Shown: positions 7,843 through 14,939 of the stretch, one piece after another
Numbering within the stretch: the first letter of the stretch is position 1
Layout of the letters: every line of letters begins with the position of its first letter
Assembly: GCA_900553145.1 (NCBI GenBank)
Contig: USCL01000032.1
Location: 1 to 19,548 of the forward strand
Source: an uncultured Desulfovibrio sp.
GTDB lineage: Bacteria > Desulfobacterota > Desulfovibrionia > Desulfovibrionales > Desulfovibrionaceae
DNA length: 19,548 nucleotides
Direction: 5' to 3'
The notes under the pieces: model-generated
Told to the model about the DNA's origin: nothing
Databases searched by the model: none
Seen by the model: only the letters and a program-made list of their open reading frames with translations
Translations under genes and position numbers: made by a program

Positions 7843-8754
7843 ATGAGCACGCCGTTCGCCAAAGGCCCCCTCCTCATCGTTTTGGGAGCCCTCTGTTTCA
7901 GCACCACGGGGACCGTGCAGGCGCTGGCCCCGGAAGGGGCGACGCCCTACGTCATCGGCGCGCTGCGCCTGCTCGGCGGCGGATTGGCCCTGCTCGCATG
8001 GTGCGCGATCCGGGGGGATCTGCCCCGGTTCTGGCGCTGGCCCATGCGCTGCGTCATCCCTTCCGCCCTCGCCCTGTTCGGCTTCCAAGTGTTCTTCTTC
8101 CAAGGCGTGCTTGATGCCGGGGTCGCCGTGGGGACCGTGATCGCCATCGGCTCCTCGCCCATCGCCGTGGCCCTGCTCGGGCTGGCCTTCCTGCGCGAAA
8201 AGCCCGCCAAGGCATGGTATCCCGCCACCGGGCTCGCCCTGCTCGGGCTGCTGCTGCTCAACATCGACTCCGTGGACGGGGCCAGCGCCGCGGGCATGGC
8301 TTTCCCCCTGCTCGCCGGGGTTTCCTACGCCTGCTACTTCGTGTTCAGCAAGCCGCTGGCCCAGGACGCCTCGCCCGAATCGGTCATGATGGTGCTGTTC
8401 CTTCTGAGCGGGCTGTGCATGCTGCCCGTCTTTTGGATCTACCCGTCGGCATGGCTGGCCACGCCGGCGGGCGCGCTCGTGGCCCTGCATCTCGGGATCG
8501 TGACCACGGCCATCGCCTATTCCCTCACCCTCACCGGGCTCAGGGTGACGCCCGCCGCCACCGCCTCCACCCTCAGCCTCGCGGAACCCCTTTCCGCCGC
8601 CTGCCTCGGGATCTTTTTCCTCCATGAGCCGTTATCCCCGCTCATTGCCGTGGGGATGGCCCTCATCTTCGGCAGCGTCCTCATCCTCGTGGCCTGCCCG
8701 TCCGATCCGGCAGCCGACAAGGGCCTCGCGCGGCCCCGCCCGCAGGGGCACTGA
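7843..8754 (+). CDS. EamA-family (DMT superfamily) transporter
   Basis: A 303-residue inner-membrane protein with about ten hydrophobic helices arranged as two EamA repeats. Repeat one starts LLIVLGALCFSTTGTVQAL and includes YVIGALRLLGGGLALLAW. Repeat two starts AFPLLAGVSYACYFVFSKPLA and ends with the typical SLAEPLSAACLGIFFLHEPLS and a last helix IFGSVLILVA. Members mostly export amino acids and related metabolites. The ATG at 7843 has GGAG (7831-7834) 8 bases upstream; a longer in-frame start at 7750 adds a charged, low-complexity N-terminus and no ribosome site, so it was rejected. The preceding gap is about 310 bases, so it may have its own promoter. Its presence next to hydrolases suggests efflux of a product or toxic amine, by inference. 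The end runs close to the decayed repeat array. Confidence 0.92.
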   Translation: MSTPFAKGPLLIVLGALCFSTTGTVQALAPEGATPYVIGALRLLGGGLALLAWCAIRGDLPRFWRWPMRCVIPSALALFGFQVFFFQGVLDAGVAVGTVIAIGSSPIAVALLGLAFLREKPAKAWYPATGLALLGLLLLNIDSVDGASAAGMAFPLLAGVSYACYFVFSKPLAQDASPESVMMVLFLLSGLCMLPVFWIYPSAWLATPAGALVALHLGIVTTAIAYSLTLTGLRVTPAATASTLSLAEPLSAACLGIFFLHEPLSPLIAVGMALIFGSVLILVACPSDPAADKGLARPRPQGH

Positions 8755-8764
8755 TCGGCGTCCA

Positions 8765-9420
8765 GCCCGCCCCGGCACGCATAGGGGCCGCTCTTCCTGA
8801 ATGGGAAACCCACCCCCGGCCTGCTTTGCCCCGGCGTACATGGGGAACCCCTGCCGGGTCTTACGGAACTGCGCGACGCCGCTAACGTACCCCTGCGCGC
8901 AGGGGGCTTCCCCAATATCAACGCCGACAAGATTAGGCACGATTAACGTACCCTGCGCCCAGGAAGCTTCCCTCCCTGAGCAAAGCGTTTGTCGGCTTCG
9001 TACTAACGTACCCCTGCGCGCAGGGGGCTTCCGCCGAGGAAACCGCGTGGCCTCGCACCTGAACCTGCCCCAACGCGCATGGGGCTCCCCTGTTTATACG
9101 GTGGGAGGGCTTCCCGCCCGGACTTTGCCCCGGCACGCATAGGGCCCCTATTACCTTTTCCTCATTTTAGTTATCTAAAAACTTTGCCCCAGCACGCATG
9201 GGGCCCCGCATGCCGGGCGGAGGTTGGCCCATGGCGGGGGGTCGCCCATCAGCACGGAGTTGCGCCGGAGACGCTACCGCCGCACGCACGGGGCGGAATT
9301 TCTGAATGCTGCTCATGCAAAAATCTCCTAGGAACTACCGCCACACGCACAGGGCGGAACGGCCCAGCCTCCTTTCCGCATCAAGCGGCATGGAGCCCCA
9401 CCGCACGCACATTTCGGGAC
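8765..9420. CRISPR. Decayed CRISPR-like array, about 12 diverged units, no cas genes
   Basis: About twelve GC-rich palindromic units recur, centred near 8778, 8837, 8897, 8957, 9018, 9076, 9137, 9195, 9255 (poor), 9286, 9347 and 9407. Spacing is 57-61 bases except one half-step of about 31 before 9286. Units at 8882-8911 and 9003-9032 are identical over 30 bases. The one between them is a diverged copy, and both intervening spacers are 31 bases. Typical forms are CTTTGCCCC-GGCGTACAT-GGGGAAC and CTAACGTACCCC-N8-GGGGGCTTCC. Spacers are mutually unrelated. Size, periodicity and stem agree with an I-E-like repeat (about 29 + 32 bases), here strongly degenerated. No cas gene lies in this window and no leader is obvious, so it is probably inactive or an orphan. 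An array of REP-like palindromes is the main alternative. Confidence 0.55.
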
Positions 9421-9686
9421 AGGCCGCCCATCCCGAAGCGTCTTTTCCCTTCCGCTCCCGCTCCCGGAAAGCCCCGCCCCTAGCGGGACGCGCCGCTGCC
9501 CCGCACGCGTTCCCCCTCACGGCGGGCCATGCAAACGGCCTGAAAAGCCCGGCATACCGGTTACATGCCCTAAGCCGGTATGCATCACGGGCCTGAACGT
9601 GGCGCGGCAGGCCCTCGCCGTGGCGGCCCTCCACCGCCCGAACCGGCGGGCAGGCCCGCCACGGCACCCCGCGCGCCAAAAACCGA
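9421..9686. other. Gene-free stretch before the efflux operon
   Basis: GC-rich sequence between the decayed array and the emrAB promoter. No gene or convincing further array unit was found. A weak CCCCGCACGCG word at about 9499 resembles the array core but is out of register. Confidence 0.4.
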
Positions 9687-9713
9687 TTGACGGTGCGCGG
9701 GGCGTGGTATAAA
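9687..9713 (+). promoter_or_regulatory. Predicted promoter of the emrAB-tetR operon
   Basis: TTGACG (9687-9692) and TATAAA (9708-9713) are separated by 15 bases. A TGG immediately upstream of the -10 (TGGTATAAA) makes an extended -10, which can compensate for the short spacer. The palindromic operator begins at the last base of the -10, so bound repressor would block the start site. Confidence 0.6.
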
Positions 9714-9728
9714 ACTGACCGGTCAGTT
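9713..9728. promoter_or_regulatory. Perfect 16-bp palindrome, likely TetR operator
   Basis: AACTGACCGGTCAGTT is a perfect palindrome overlapping the predicted -10 and +1 of the efflux operon. Size and symmetry fit a TetR-family dimer. The TetR gene at the end of the same operon is the natural ligand, giving autoregulated, drug-inducible expression. Binding is inferred, not shown. Confidence 0.7.
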
Positions 9729-9795
9729 CTTGTTTTCTCGTAACATGCGAAAATAGCGGAAATTCAGGGAACAACACGCCACGCGGGAGCCTCTC

Positions 9796-11022
9796 ATGAA
9801 GACAGACGAAAACCTTTCCATGACCCCGGACAACGGCAAGGCCCCGCAACGGCGCAAACACCCCCGCAGAGGGCGGATCATCGGCGTGCTGCTCCTGCTG
9901 TTCCTGCTCGCGGGGGCGGCCGCAGGGGCGTGGTGGCAGCTGTTCCTCCGTTTTGAGGAAAGCACGGACGACGCCTACGTTTCCGGCAATGTGCTGCGCA
10001 TCATGCCGCAGGTGGGCGGCAAGATCGTCGCCGTGGACGTCGACGACAACGACATGGTCGCCGCCGGGCAGCCGCTCGTGCGCATCGACCCCGTGGACGC
10101 CCGCCTCGCCTATGAGCGTTCCCTCGTCATGCTGGCTTCCGCCGTGCGCGACACCTGCCGCCTTCAGGCGCAGCTCCGGGAAACCGAGGCCGCCATCAGG
10201 ATGCGCCGGGTGGATCTGCGCCAGAAGGCCGACAACCTGACGCGGCGCGAGGCGCTCGGCAGGGCCAACGCCATCGGCGCGGAAGAACTGAAGCACGCCC
10301 GCGACGACCGTGAGAACGCCTCCGTCGCGCTGGCCGCCGCCGAGGAGGAACGCAACGCGCTGGCCGCCGTGCTGCTCGACACGGAGCTCGCCAGCCAGCC
10401 CGCCGTGCGTCAGGCCGCCGCAAACGTGCGCGACTGCTGGCTCGCACTCCAGCGCACCACCGTCCTGAGCCCCGCCGCCGGGCAGATCGCCAAGCGCAGC
10501 GCGCAGGCGGGCGAGGTCGTGTCGCCCGGTACCCCGCTCATGACCGTGATCCCGCTGAACCGCCTGTGGATCGACGCCAATTTCAAGGAAGTCCAGCTCC
10601 ATAAGATGCGGATCGGCCAGCCCGCCGTGATCCGCGTGGACATGTACGGCAACGACGTCGCCTATCACGGGCGCGTGACCGGCTTCTCCGCGGGCACGGG
10701 CAGCGCCTTCTCCCTGCTGCCTCCCCAGAACGCCACCGGCAACTGGATCAAGATCGTCCAGCGCGTGCCCGTGCGCATCGAGATCGACCCCGCCGACCTC
10801 AAGGAACACCCCTTGCTGGTCGGCCTGTCCGCCTTGGTGGAAGTCGACACGTCCGACACCTCCGGCCAGCTCCTCGCCCGTTCGCCCCGTACCGCGCCCG
10901 TGCCCGACGATCTCGTCTCGCAGGCACCTGCCGCCGACTTCGCGCCCGTCGAGGCGACCATCGCCGGCATCATCAGGGACAACGCGCTGCCCGGCGTCTG
11001 CCCCGTTCAGGACAAGCCATGA
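9796..11022 (+). CDS. emrA: EmrA-like membrane fusion protein (HlyD family)
   Basis: A 408-residue periplasmic adaptor of a tripartite drug-efflux pump. A charged N-terminus is followed by one transmembrane helix (about residues 27-48), then DDAYVSGNVLRIMPQVGGKIVAVDVDDNDMVAAGQPLVRIDP, the first half of the lipoyl-like domain. A helical hairpin/coiled coil spans about 95-215. The second lipoyl half carries TVLSPAAGQIAKRSAQAGEVVSPGTPL, and then the highly EmrA-specific GTGSAFSLLPPQNATGNWIK and VQRVPVRIEI. GGGAG (9785-9789) lies 6 bases before the start; a second ATG at codon 9 is possible. The stop overlaps the emrB start (ATGA), so the two are coupled. It should bridge the EmrB transporter and an outer-membrane channel, which is not encoded in this window. 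Likely repressed through the palindrome at 9713. Confidence 0.93.
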   Translation: MKTDENLSMTPDNGKAPQRRKHPRRGRIIGVLLLLFLLAGAAAGAWWQLFLRFEESTDDAYVSGNVLRIMPQVGGKIVAVDVDDNDMVAAGQPLVRIDPVDARLAYERSLVMLASAVRDTCRLQAQLRETEAAIRMRRVDLRQKADNLTRREALGRANAIGAEELKHARDDRENASVALAAAEEERNALAAVLLDTELASQPAVRQAAANVRDCWLALQRTTVLSPAAGQIAKRSAQAGEVVSPGTPLMTVIPLNRLWIDANFKEVQLHKMRIGQPAVIRVDMYGNDVAYHGRVTGFSAGTGSAFSLLPPQNATGNWIKIVQRVPVRIEIDPADLKEHPLLVGLSALVEVDTSDTSGQLLARSPRTAPVPDDLVSQAPAADFAPVEATIAGIIRDNALPGVCPVQDKP

Positions 11023-12548
11023 GCGGACGCCCCGAAGCCCTGCCGCCGCTTGAGGGCGGGATGCTCGTCATCGCCACCCTCGGCATCTCGATCGTCACGG
11101 CCATGACCGTGCTCGATTCCACCATCGCCAACGTGGCCCTGCCCACCATCGCGGGCAACCTCGGCGTGGCGTCTTCACAGGGGACGTGGGTCATCACCTT
11201 CTTCGGGGTCGCCAACGCCATCGCCATCCCCCTGACCGGCTGGCTCGCCCGGCGCATGGGCGAAGTGCGGCTGTACCTCTGGTCCACCTTCCTCTTCGTC
11301 GTGGCCTCGTTCCTGTGCGGCGTGTCCAACAGCCTCGGCATGCTCATCATCTGCCGCATCCTGCAAGGGGCCGCCGCCGGGCCGCTCATCCCGCTTTCCC
11401 AAAGCCTCCTGCTCGCCTGCTATCCGCGCGAAAAGCGCGGCATCGCCCTTTCCCTGTGGTCCATGACCATTGTGCTCGCGCCCATCCTCGGGCCGATCCT
11501 CGGCGGGTATATCTGCGACAACTACACGTGGAACTGGATCTTTTTCGTCAACGTGCCCGTTGGGGCCGTGTGCCTCGCGGCACTGCGCGTCCCGCTGGCC
11601 GGGCGCGAGACGCCCACCGCCAAAAACCCCATCGACACCGTGGGGCTGATCCTCCTCATCATCGGGGTGGGCTGCCTCCAGCTCATGCTCGACGAGGGCA
11701 AGGACAAGGATTGGTTCTCCTCCGGCTACATCGTGATCCTCGGCGTGTGCACGGTCGTGGGGCTGGTGCTCCTCGTGGCGTGGGAGCTCACCGAAGAACA
11801 CCCCGTGGTCGACCTGTCGCTGTTCCGCCACCGCAACTTCACCGTGGGCACGGTCTGCATCAGCCTCGGGTTCCTGTTCTATTTCGCGGGGGTGGTCATG
11901 GTGCCCATGATGCTCCAGACGCGGCTCGGCTACACCTCCATGTGGGCCGGGCTCTCGCTCGCGCCCATCGGGATTTTCCCGGTCTTCCTCTCGCCGCTCA
12001 TCGGGCGGTTCGCGCAGCGGATCGACATGCGGGTCATCGTCACCATGAGCTTTCTGGTCTTCTCGGCGGCCTTCTACCTGCGCACCCTGTTCTCGCCGGA
12101 AGTCGACTTCGCCTTTGTCCTCTGGCCGCAGGTCGTGCAGGGGATCGGCGTGGCCATGTTCTTCATGCCGCTGACGAGCATCATCATTTCCGGGCTCGAC
12201 GCCCGCGACATCGCCAACGCCTCCAGCCTCTCCAACTGCACCCGCGTGCTGGCGGGCTCCATCGGGTCGTCCCTCGCCACCACCATGTGGGAACGGCAGG
12301 AGGCCCTGCACCACGTCCGGCTCACCGAGTCCATCAACGAGTTCAGCCCGGCGGCGCAGCACGGGCTCAACCAGCTCGTCCAGATGGGCCTCTCGCCCGA
12401 ACAGGCAAACGTGTGGGTCGCCAATGAAATCACGCGGCAGGGGTTCCTGCTCGGGTTCAACGAGCTGTTCTGGCTGGCGTCCATCGCCTTCATCGGGCTT
12501 GCCGGGATGGTCTGGCTGTCCACACCCATCAACAAACATATCCGGTAA
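11019..12548 (+). CDS. emrB: EmrB/QacA-type MFS drug transporter (DHA2, 14 TM)
   Basis: A 509-residue inner-membrane proton-driven multidrug exporter. The DHA2 hallmarks are visible: LDSTIANVALPTIAGNLG in the first helix (motif D1), a motif-A-like loop GWLARRMGEVRLY, R in ICRILQGAAAGPLIPLSQ (motif B), and the antiporter motif C APILGPILGGYI. About 14 hydrophobic helices follow the family pattern, with the extra central pair around residues 205-255. It starts inside the emrA stop codon and is followed 11 bases later by the TetR gene, so all three form one operon. With EmrA it would expel hydrophobic compounds, uncouplers or antibiotics across the envelope. The actual substrate is unknown. Confidence 0.95.
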   Translation: MSGRPEALPPLEGGMLVIATLGISIVTAMTVLDSTIANVALPTIAGNLGVASSQGTWVITFFGVANAIAIPLTGWLARRMGEVRLYLWSTFLFVVASFLCGVSNSLGMLIICRILQGAAAGPLIPLSQSLLLACYPREKRGIALSLWSMTIVLAPILGPILGGYICDNYTWNWIFFVNVPVGAVCLAALRVPLAGRETPTAKNPIDTVGLILLIIGVGCLQLMLDEGKDKDWFSSGYIVILGVCTVVGLVLLVAWELTEEHPVVDLSLFRHRNFTVGTVCISLGFLFYFAGVVMVPMMLQTRLGYTSMWAGLSLAPIGIFPVFLSPLIGRFAQRIDMRVIVTMSFLVFSAAFYLRTLFSPEVDFAFVLWPQVVQGIGVAMFFMPLTSIIISGLDARDIANASSLSNCTRVLAGSIGSSLATTMWERQEALHHVRLTESINEFSPAAQHGLNQLVQMGLSPEQANVWVANEITRQGFLLGFNELFWLASIAFIGLAGMVWLSTPINKHIR

Positions 12549-12559
12549 ACGGGGACGGC

Positions 12560-13162
12560 ATGGCACGACGCACGGGACGCCCAAAAAAGACGGAAGCACG
12601 CCGGGAGGCCATCCTCGACGCGGCGCTTGAGGAATTTGCCGCGCGCGGGTACGCCGGGGCGCGCATGGAGGACATCGCCCAGCGCGCCGGGGTGGCCAAG
12701 GGGACGCTGTATCTGCATTTCGGGGACAAGGAAGGGCTGTTCAACGGGCTTGCCGAATCGGCGTTCGCGCCCATGCACGCGCTGGCACGGCAGATCCTCG
12801 ACGACGACACGCTGACGCTGCGCGAAAAGCTGCTGCGCTTCTGCGGGCCGATGCTGGAGGAACAGAGCTGCTCGCGGACGGCGCGGATCATCCGGCTGGT
12901 GTGGGCGGAGGGGCTGCACAACCCCAAGCTGGTCACGCCCTTCTACCACGGCCTTGTGGCGCCGATCATCGAGCTGCACCGGGAGAACCTGCGCCTTGCC
13001 GCGCGCGAAGACCCGCACCCCGCCCTCCAGCGTTTCCCGCAGCTCCTCGTCTCGCCGATCATGCAGGGGCTGCTCTGGCAGGGGATGTTCAAGGACAAGG
13101 CGCCGCTCGACGTACAGGAACTCTACCTCGCCTATCTCGATATCATCCTGCCGGAAAAATAG
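12560..13162 (+). CDS. TetR/AcrR-family repressor of the efflux operon
   Basis: A 200-residue regulator. Residues about 12-60 form the TetR helix-turn-helix (REAILDAALEEFAARGYAGARMEDIAQRAGVAKGTLYLHFGDKEGL), very close to the family consensus. The rest is a helical ligand-binding and dimerisation domain, with a C-terminal portion resembling the AcrR-type C domain (PQLLVSPIMQGLLWQGMF). It begins 11 bases after emrB stops, with GGGGA just upstream of the start. Being last in the operon it represses, it would give negative feedback through the palindrome at 9713-9728. Inducers are probably pump substrates. This order is less common than a divergent regulator but well known. Confidence 0.93.
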   Translation: MARRTGRPKKTEARREAILDAALEEFAARGYAGARMEDIAQRAGVAKGTLYLHFGDKEGLFNGLAESAFAPMHALARQILDDDTLTLREKLLRFCGPMLEEQSCSRTARIIRLVWAEGLHNPKLVTPFYHGLVAPIIELHRENLRLAAREDPHPALQRFPQLLVSPIMQGLLWQGMFKDKAPLDVQELYLAYLDIILPEK

Positions 13163-13941
13163 GCTTTCCCAAAACGGACAGCCGTTTCCCGGCCCGCTGG
13201 CCCCGGAAGCGCGCACGCGGATCGTCCGCTGAGGTGCTGGAAAAGGACAAAGCAAATAATGACACATTGTTAATGATATCCGTCCGGACGGAAGCGGGAA
13301 AAGGGGCATGGGCAAAGGGCAAGCCCCACCCGCCACGGACGGAACCCAACACATGGCGATAGCAAACAAAAGCGGGGCGTTTCCCGTCAAGGAATCCCGG
13401 CGGGATCGCGGATAACCTTTCGGCAGGCAAACGCTCTGGGCAAGCAATCGCTCCGGGCGGGCGGACATACGGGCTGGACGGGCAGGCAATCCGCCGCCTG
13501 ATCCGGATGAAGGCGGCAAAGAGGAGGAGGAGGAGGAGGACGGAAGGAGCCCCCCTGCTTCGTTTTTGGTTCCCAATCCCCGGCTGCTCCGGGAAGACAC
13601 CCGGCAGCGTTGATGCCCGATATCCGGATCGGACTGATAAGGTTGTTAGAAGGGGGATTATCACAGTATGGGATTCCCACTCCCGCAAGGGGCACGTGCG
13701 GCTGGGTTTTTCATATCGGCAAACAGCAAGAAATTTTTGATGATATCTCTTTTTTTTCACTATTTGTAGTGCCGAGAGGCAATAATCTGTAGATCTCTAA
13801 CAGGATTTCTTGTATTTATAAACAAGTAGTTCTCATTACGGAGGGGGTGGCTACGCTTTTCCCCGGCTGCGCCGGAAGTCTTTCGAGGAATAGACAGCGG
13901 CCCCTCTCCTCCTTCCCCTGAGTGAGCACCCCCTTTTCTTC

Positions 13942-13975
13942 AAAGCCAGCCCCTCTTGTGAAAGGGGCTGGCTTT
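13942..13975. terminator. Strong 12-13 bp hairpin
   Basis: AAAGCCAGCCCC (13942-13953) and GGGGCTGGCTTT (13964-13975) pair perfectly, with one extra T-A pair inside and an 8-base loop. The A-flanked, T-flanked stem resembles a bidirectional rho-independent terminator, though the T run is only three. No adjacent gene explains it. Confidence 0.45.
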
Positions 13976-14473
13976 CCCTTGCAAGGCCGGGACTGGCCGC
14001 GCTGCATGTTCCTTCCATGACGCGATGCCGCATAGCAAGGCAGGCTGCGCGGTTTTTGGGGCATTTTTTGGGGAGCCCCCGGACTGGCAGTACGCCGTAT
14101 AAATTAACATAATAAAAATATTATGCGATATTACCCCCGTTGCTGCTCCTCAAGCGGGCCTCAAAACGCCGCCTATGGCCTCGCAGCCGTACCCGTATCC
14201 AACCCCGCCGGGTCAAGGGAAACGGGGTCATCATCCCTCCGTGCGAACGGAGAGGCACAGCCTCGGAAAAGATACGGAACCGTCATAAAACCTCGGAAGC
14301 GTCCCTCAGATGGCATACGCCGGGTACTTTTCTGCGGGGCCCCTGCCGCATGCCGGACAATTCCACTCCGGCTCCAGACGCGGCGGCACCCCGGCCGGCG
14401 CGGGGGATGCCCCTTTTCGCTCTCTTCCAGCCATTTGAAATCGTTCAGTATCACATTTTGTCCGCCCTTGCGC

Positions 14474-14529
14474 GCCGTTCCGGCTTGAAAAGGCGGCTGC
14501 CGGAGGGAGCCTTTTCAAGCCGGAACGGC
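14474..14529. repeat. 21-bp perfect inverted repeat
   Basis: Left arm 14474-14494 begins GCCGTTCCGG and ends TTGAAAAGGC. The right arm 14509-14529 is its exact complement. The 14-base loop is GGCTGCCGGAGGGA. No T tract follows. The arm end TTGAAAAGGC is shared with the palindromes at 2515-2532. It could be an RNA hairpin, a dispersed palindromic element, or paired ends of a tiny element. Confidence 0.6.
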
Positions 14530-14644
14530 TTTCCCATCCATCTCCATATCGTGCGCAAAAAGCGGCAAGTCCTCATAATAAAATAGCATTCACCCCCAAA
14601 ATATCAATTGCAACCTGCTCAAATATCATTTAAAGAGAGCAATG

Positions 14645-14676
14645 GCCGCGCCTCGGGGAAAACTCCGGGGCGCGGC
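14645..14676. repeat. 14-bp stem with AAAA loop
   Basis: GCCGCGCC (14645-14652) pairs with GGCGCGGC (14669-14676). The stem continues inward through TCGGGG/CTCCGG with two G-T pairs to an AAAA tetraloop, giving 14 continuous pairs. No T run follows on either strand, so it may be a structured RNA or a palindromic repeat rather than a terminator. Confidence 0.5.
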
Positions 14677-14768
14677 TGTGTCCGGGCATGGCGCTGCCTC
14701 TTCCGCCGTTTCGGCATGGATGCGTCTGCCGCATATGCCGCCGCGCGCGTATCCCCTGCCCTCATTTT

Positions 14769-14827
14769 TTCAACAGTGCCCGGCGATTCCCGGATAATCC
14801 GGTTGCCGGGCTTGTTCCCGGAACAAG
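14769..14827 (+). promoter_or_regulatory. Weak promoter with stacked palindromes upstream of the sensor pair
   Basis: A possible -10, GATAAT (14793-14798), has a poor -35, TTCAAC (14769-14774), 18 bases upstream. The -10 lies in the palindrome CCGGAT-A-ATCCGG (14790-14802), itself flanked by GCCCGGC/GCCGGGC (14778-14784 and 14805-14811). Directly after comes CTTGTTCC-C-GGAACAAG (14811-14827), which looks like an operator. The binding protein is unknown. Confidence 0.3.
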
Positions 14828-14939
14828 GCCATAGGGACCAAGACTCGGAAACCGAAGCCCCATACAGACATGCCCGGCGGATCCGCCGGAAAACAGCGCC
14901 GAGAGCCCTTGGGGGCCGGCGCCCTAGCGAGAACCTCAT

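Larger units (their letters stand above)
13163..14939. other. Long gene-poor region (1.8 kb)
   Basis: No open frame here has ribosome-site support or family-like sequence. Visible content: a weak stem AAACGG-ACAG-CCGTTT (13172-13187) just past tetR; a (GAG)n run (13521-13540); an AT-rich block (about 13730-13845) with the stem CACTA-TTTG-TAGTG (13758-13771); a strong hairpin (13942-13975); CATAATA-AAAA-TATTATG (14108-14125); and a 21-bp inverted repeat (14474-14529), a long stem (14645-14676) and palindromes (14778-14827) described separately. The region may hold small RNAs or debris of an element; nothing identifies it. Confidence 0.55.

Noticed and set aside
8733..8749. GCCCCGCCCGCAGGGGC at the end of the EamA gene as a further array unit
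   Set aside because: Only 36 bases from the first unit, out of register, and it encodes the C-terminus of the transporter.
9498..9515. CCCCGCACGCG word as a further array unit
   Set aside because: Shares only the core, lacks the pairing arm and is about 95-100 bases from the last unit.
11175..12599. 474-codon minus-strand frame opposite emrB
   Set aside because: His/Asp/Glu/Pro-rich shadow of a transmembrane gene.
13172..13187. AAACGG-ACAG-CCGTTT as the terminator of the efflux operon
   Set aside because: Only six pairs with a 4-base loop and no T tract; too weak to call.
13521..13540. (GAG)n microsatellite
   Set aside because: Not inside a credible gene or next to a promoter, so phase variation has no target here.
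263..14793. Identical 16-mer GCCCGGCGATTCCCGG at 263-278 and 14778-14793
   Set aside because: Plausible by chance between two GC-rich intergenic regions of this size; the flanks do not match.
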